Origin: CAVSUR01 sp052143655
GTDB lineage: Bacteria > Actinomycetota > Actinomycetes > Streptosporangiales > Streptosporangiaceae
DNA: 23,900 bases
NCBI GenBank assembly: GCA_052143655.1
Contig: JBKQSL010000334.1
Location: 1-23,900 of the forward strand
Direction: 5' to 3'
Shown: positions 21,980-23,900 of the stretch, in pieces
Numbering within the stretch: the stretch's first letter is position 1
Layout of the letters: each line of letters opens with the position of its first letter
The notes under the pieces: generated by a model
The model's database searches: none
Told to the model about the DNA's origin: nothing
The model's input: the letters and a program-made list of their open reading frames with translations, nothing else
Translations under genes and position numbers: made by a program

Positions 21980-23152
21980 CTACTGACCGCGGGCTGTGGT
22001 GCTACGGCGCGCCCGCTTGGCGCTTGTCCCGCCGGCTTCAGCTGGCGGCCGTGCAGGCGCCGGTCCGGTGCGGAACTGCGCCAGCTCGGCCCGCGCGGTG
22101 TCGAGGTCGGCTTCTGCCCGCTCGGCGCGTGCGCGCAGGTCGGCGCGGGTTTCCTCGATGGCCATGCGCAGCTCGTCGCGTTCCCGCGCCGCGTCCTGGA
22201 GGCGGGCCTCGAATGCGGCGCGCAGCTCGTCGCGTTCCCGCGCGGCGTCGGCGCGGGCCTGGTCAAGCTGGCGTCCGGAGTCGGCGCGCACCCGCTCGGT
22301 CTCGGCGCGGGCGGCTGCCCCGGCGGACTGCGCGCGGGTGGTTTCATGCTCGGCCTTGCGGGCGGCTGCCTGCTCGCGCCCGGCCAGCTCGCGTGCCTGG
22401 TCGCGCTCGGCCGCGGCGGCGGCGACCTGGGCCTCGGCCTCGCTGTGGGCCCGGCCGGCTTCGGCTTGCGCCTGCTGCTCGGCGCGGCGGGCGCGCTCGC
22501 CGGCGTCTCGCTGTGCCGCTGCGACGTCCTGCCGGGCCTGCTGGAGTGCGGCGTCCCGCTCGGCTTCGGCGGCGGCGATACGGGCCTGGGCGTCGCTGCG
22601 GATCTGCCCGGCTTCGGCTGCGTGCTGGCGCGCTGTCTCGGCGAGGGTCTCCTGGGCCTGAGCGGCGCGTGCCTGGGCGGCCGCGAGGTGCTCGCTCATT
22701 TCCTCGGCGGCCTCTTCGGCTTGCGCGCGGAGCTGGCTGGCGCGCCGTTCGGCGGATGCCGCGCGCGCCTCGCTGGTGGCGGCGCGCTGCTCGGCGGCGG
22801 TTCGCATGGCTTCCAGCTCGACCTCGGCGGCGGTCGGGTCGCCCATGGTGGCGATCGCCTCGCGCAGCCGGTCGGCGATCCCGGCGACCCGGTCGGCCTC
22901 GGCCCGCAGCGAGCGGAGCAGCTCGGCGCCGGTTACCCGCGCCATCGTGACTGGCTGCTCGGTCTCCGCGTCGGTGGTGACGGCGCCCTGCCGCCCGGCG
23001 TCCAGCCGACGGCGCTCACGCCAGGCGGTCACCCGGTTGTGCCCGGCGTCCTCGCAGTATTCCGGCGGCCGGCCGGGGCCGCCGGAGCGGGCCGGCGGGT
23101 TCTCGCAGCCGGGGTACTTGCACGTCGCGGCAGCCGTTTCCTGCTCGCTCAT
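21980..23152 (-). CDS. Zinc-knuckle and long coiled-coil protein, probably plasmid/island associated
   Basis: This 390-residue protein starts at the ATG at 23152 (AGGAAGGAA 5 nt upstream); a longer frame to 23212 would begin inside the operator-like region. Residues 11-38 contain C11-x4-C16-x16-C33-x4-H38 (CKYPGCENPP, GPGRPPEYCEDAGHN), a likely zinc site, followed by the basic AWRERRRL. From about residue 75 to 370 it is almost entirely Ala/Glu/Arg/Gln heptad sequence, a very long parallel coiled coil, and the tail is basic (KRARRSTTARG). An N-terminal nucleic-acid-binding site on a long coiled coil recalls plasmid KfrA-type architecture, but the N-terminal domain is different. Such proteins are frequent in actinobacterial integrative elements. 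A DNA-binding or partition-like role is inference. Confidence 0.75.
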   Translation of the reverse strand: MSEQETAAATCKYPGCENPPARSGGPGRPPEYCEDAGHNRVTAWRERRRLDAGRQGAVTTDAETEQPVTMARVTGAELLRSLRAEADRVAGIADRLREAIATMGDPTAAEVELEAMRTAAEQRAATSEARAASAERRASQLRAQAEEAAEEMSEHLAAAQARAAQAQETLAETARQHAAEAGQIRSDAQARIAAAEAERDAALQQARQDVAAAQRDAGERARRAEQQAQAEAGRAHSEAEAQVAAAAAERDQARELAGREQAAARKAEHETTRAQSAGAAARAETERVRADSGRQLDQARADAARERDELRAAFEARLQDAARERDELRMAIEETRADLRARAERAEADLDTARAELAQFRTGPAPARPPAEAGGTSAKRARRSTTARGQ

Positions 23153-23195
23153 CGCGGTTCCTTCCTGCGCGGACCCTGATCCCGGAGACAAGCCT

Positions 23196-23254
23196 ATTAT
23201 GTTTCGTTTCATAATCCAAGATGTAACGTAATGAAACTAAATGACGAAACGAAA
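23196..23254. promoter_or_regulatory. Operator-like cluster of GAAAC motifs before the coiled-coil gene
   Basis: ATTATG-N8-CATAAT forms an inverted repeat at 23196-23215. TTTCGTTTC (23202-23210) is matched by its exact inverse GAAACGAAA at 23246-23254, with another ATGAAAC at 23231-23237 between them. This 60-bp AT-rich island stands out from the surrounding GC-rich DNA and lies 44-102 bp upstream of the ATG at 23152. It is a plausible promoter and autoregulatory site. Confidence 0.5.
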
Positions 23255-23295
23255 AGGGAGCGCCCCGCCGGCCCGTTGCCAGCGAGGCGCTCCCT
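23255..23295 (-). terminator. Rho-independent type terminator facing left
   Basis: Perfect 10-bp arms (AGGGAGCGCC / GGCGCTCCCT) flank a 21-nt loop. On the minus strand the stem is followed by TTTCGTTTCGTC, a T-rich tail, so it would stop leftward transcription just before the coiled-coil gene's operator region. No minus-strand gene is seen to its right within the window. Confidence 0.6.
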
Positions 23296-23311
23296 GAGAG
23301 GCCGCACCTGG

Positions 23312-23409
23312 TTGTCACTGGTTCGGTCATTTGACTGTCAGTGAGGCCGTTACCGGCGTCGGCTCGCGGCGCCGTCGGTCATCTCGTTGTCGGTGATTCG
23401 GTCATCTGA
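23312..23409. repeat. 23-bp imperfect direct repeat pair
   Basis: Copies at 23312-23334 and 23387-23409 share 19 of 23 bases, including TTCGGTCAT followed by TTGA or CTGA, 75 bp apart. A third CGGTCATCT lies between them at about 23375-23383. These could be protein-binding repeats or part of an attachment site. Confidence 0.5.
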
Positions 23410-23566
23410 GCCCTGCGACGTCAGGAGGACGCGGGTCAAGTTCGTTTCCGGGACGTCCGCCGCGGTCGCCGGCGTGTCTGCCTCGCAGGCCTGCTAAGGT
23501 CCCGCAGCTGTGCCAGATCGCTCGCGCTGTGCGGTCTGAGTCAGCGTCTCGCGCTACCCTGCCGCC

Positions 23567-23839
23567 ATGACCGCGCAGCCGGCCGAGCCCGAGCAGGGTG
23601 CCGCACCATATGACGTCATCCACCTAGGCGGCGAGAGTGCTGTCGTCGTGCCGACGCCGGAGTATCAGCGCCTGCAGGCGCTCATCAGCCTGGCGACACC
23701 GGAGCAGTTGACCGAGGCCGACGAGGCCGCAGGCCAGTTCGCGGCTGCCCAGGAAAGCTACCGGGAGTGGTCCGAAGCCGGGCGGCCAGACGCGATGTCC
23801 GGCGCCGAGGCTCGTCGGCGCCTGTTCGGCGAAACGTGA
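23567..23839 (+). CDS. Antitoxin of a type II toxin-antitoxin pair
   Basis: This 90-residue acidic protein carries YDVIHLGGESAVVVPTPEYQ, reminiscent of the end of the Phd/YefM fold (strand VVVP, then helix). A charged helical C-terminus (AAQESYREWSEAGRPDAMSG, AEARRRLFGET) of the kind that wraps a toxin follows. The usual 40-residue N-terminal DNA-binding part of Phd/YefM is missing, and an in-frame TGA upstream excludes a longer protein. No Shine-Dalgarno precedes the ATG; TACCCT just upstream suggests a leaderless message. The stop overlaps the next start (GTGA), typical of coupled toxin-antitoxin genes. The role is inferred mainly from size and from the toxin-like start that follows. Confidence 0.6.
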   Translation: MTAQPAEPEQGAAPYDVIHLGGESAVVVPTPEYQRLQALISLATPEQLTEADEAAGQFAAAQESYREWSEAGRPDAMSGAEARRRLFGET

Positions 23840-23900
23840 CAGTCGAGTATTCGCCGGAGGCAGTCTCGACGGCATCACGGTTTCTGGGCGATGACCCGGT
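23836..23900 (+). CDS. RelE/ParE-type toxin (start only, cut by window edge)
   Basis: A GTG at 23836 overlaps the antitoxin stop by 4 bp and opens VTVEYSPEAVSTASRFLGDD up to the window end. The first strand plus YSPEA helix start is characteristic of RelE/ParE-family toxins, which act as ribosome-dependent mRNA interferases or gyrase poisons. Only about 21 residues are visible, so the family assignment rests on this and on gene order. Sequence to the right is needed to see the catalytic part. Confidence 0.55.
   Translation, partial: MTVEYSPEAVSTASRFLGDDP

Larger units (their letters stand above)
23153..23566. other. 414-bp regulatory region between the coiled-coil and antitoxin genes
   Basis: No gene is supported here. 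From left to right it holds an AT-rich, repeat-laden segment (23196-23254), a hairpin with a T-run on the minus strand (23255-23295), and a 23-bp imperfect direct repeat (23312-23409). A GC-rich segment leads to the antitoxin start. A minus-strand frame at 23402-23623 has no ribosome-binding site and overlaps the antitoxin gene. Confidence 0.55.

Noticed and set aside
22346..23179. Gly/Leu-rich 277-codon plus-strand frame opposite the coiled-coil gene
   Set aside because: The repetitive Gly/Leu/Ala pattern is the mirror of Ala/Glu/Arg heptads, and there is no ribosome-binding site.
23402..23623. 73-codon minus-strand frame upstream of the coiled-coil gene
   Set aside because: No Shine-Dalgarno, shadow-like composition, and overlap with the antitoxin start. 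A terminator to its left was the only point in its favour.

Overview
The window looks like chromosome of a very GC-rich actinomycete (Actinomycetota). Coding is strongly GC-biased at third positions, GTG starts are frequent, and the left part carries the nitrogen and lipoate gene cluster typical of Streptomyces-like and related filamentous lineages. Family-level placement is not possible from the sequence alone.

Positions 1 to about 13,850 are core genome. In order they hold a short C-terminal scrap of an unknown gene, glutamine-dependent NAD+ synthetase (nadE, minus), a GlnA2-type glutamine synthetase relative (plus), a small orphan protein (minus), the glutamine synthetase adenylyltransferase/removase glnE (plus), an AlkD-like DNA glycosylase and a secreted protein (minus), glutamine synthetase glnA1 (minus), an RDD membrane protein (plus), a DUF4191 membrane protein (minus) and lipoyl synthase lipA (minus). 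GlnA1 makes glutamine. GlnE controls it through a tyrosine that GlnA1 has and GlnA2 lacks. A complete four-part GlnR operator lies upstream of glnA1, and a two-part GTAAC element precedes glnA2.

From about 13,850 to the end the window is accessory. The junction cuts an acyl-ACP thioesterase gene after about 80 codons, and base composition drops immediately afterwards. The region contains a four-helix membrane protein, mobile-element debris (a 24-bp direct repeat pair and a transposase C-terminal scrap), a SnoaL-like protein whose tail seems replaced by insertion-element sequence, and a DUF5131 (phage Gp37/Gp68) protein with a strong terminator. Next come a two-ORF CHAT-protease locus, a cysteine-rich protein, a secreted YVTN-type beta-propeller, a zinc-knuckle/coiled-coil protein under an AT-rich operator-like region, and a toxin-antitoxin pair cut by the window edge.

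The most interesting locus is 17,355-19,019. It reads as a small beta-rich sensor-like domain, two winged-helix-like domains, a short ATGD-type linker motif and a CHAT caspase-like domain with both catalytic residues. Two frame changes interrupt it: one at a GTGA stop/start overlap inside the first winged helix, one at a TTT run before the CHAT domain. They cancel, so the first and last parts share one frame. This could be a decaying or frameshift-regulated defence-type signalling protease.
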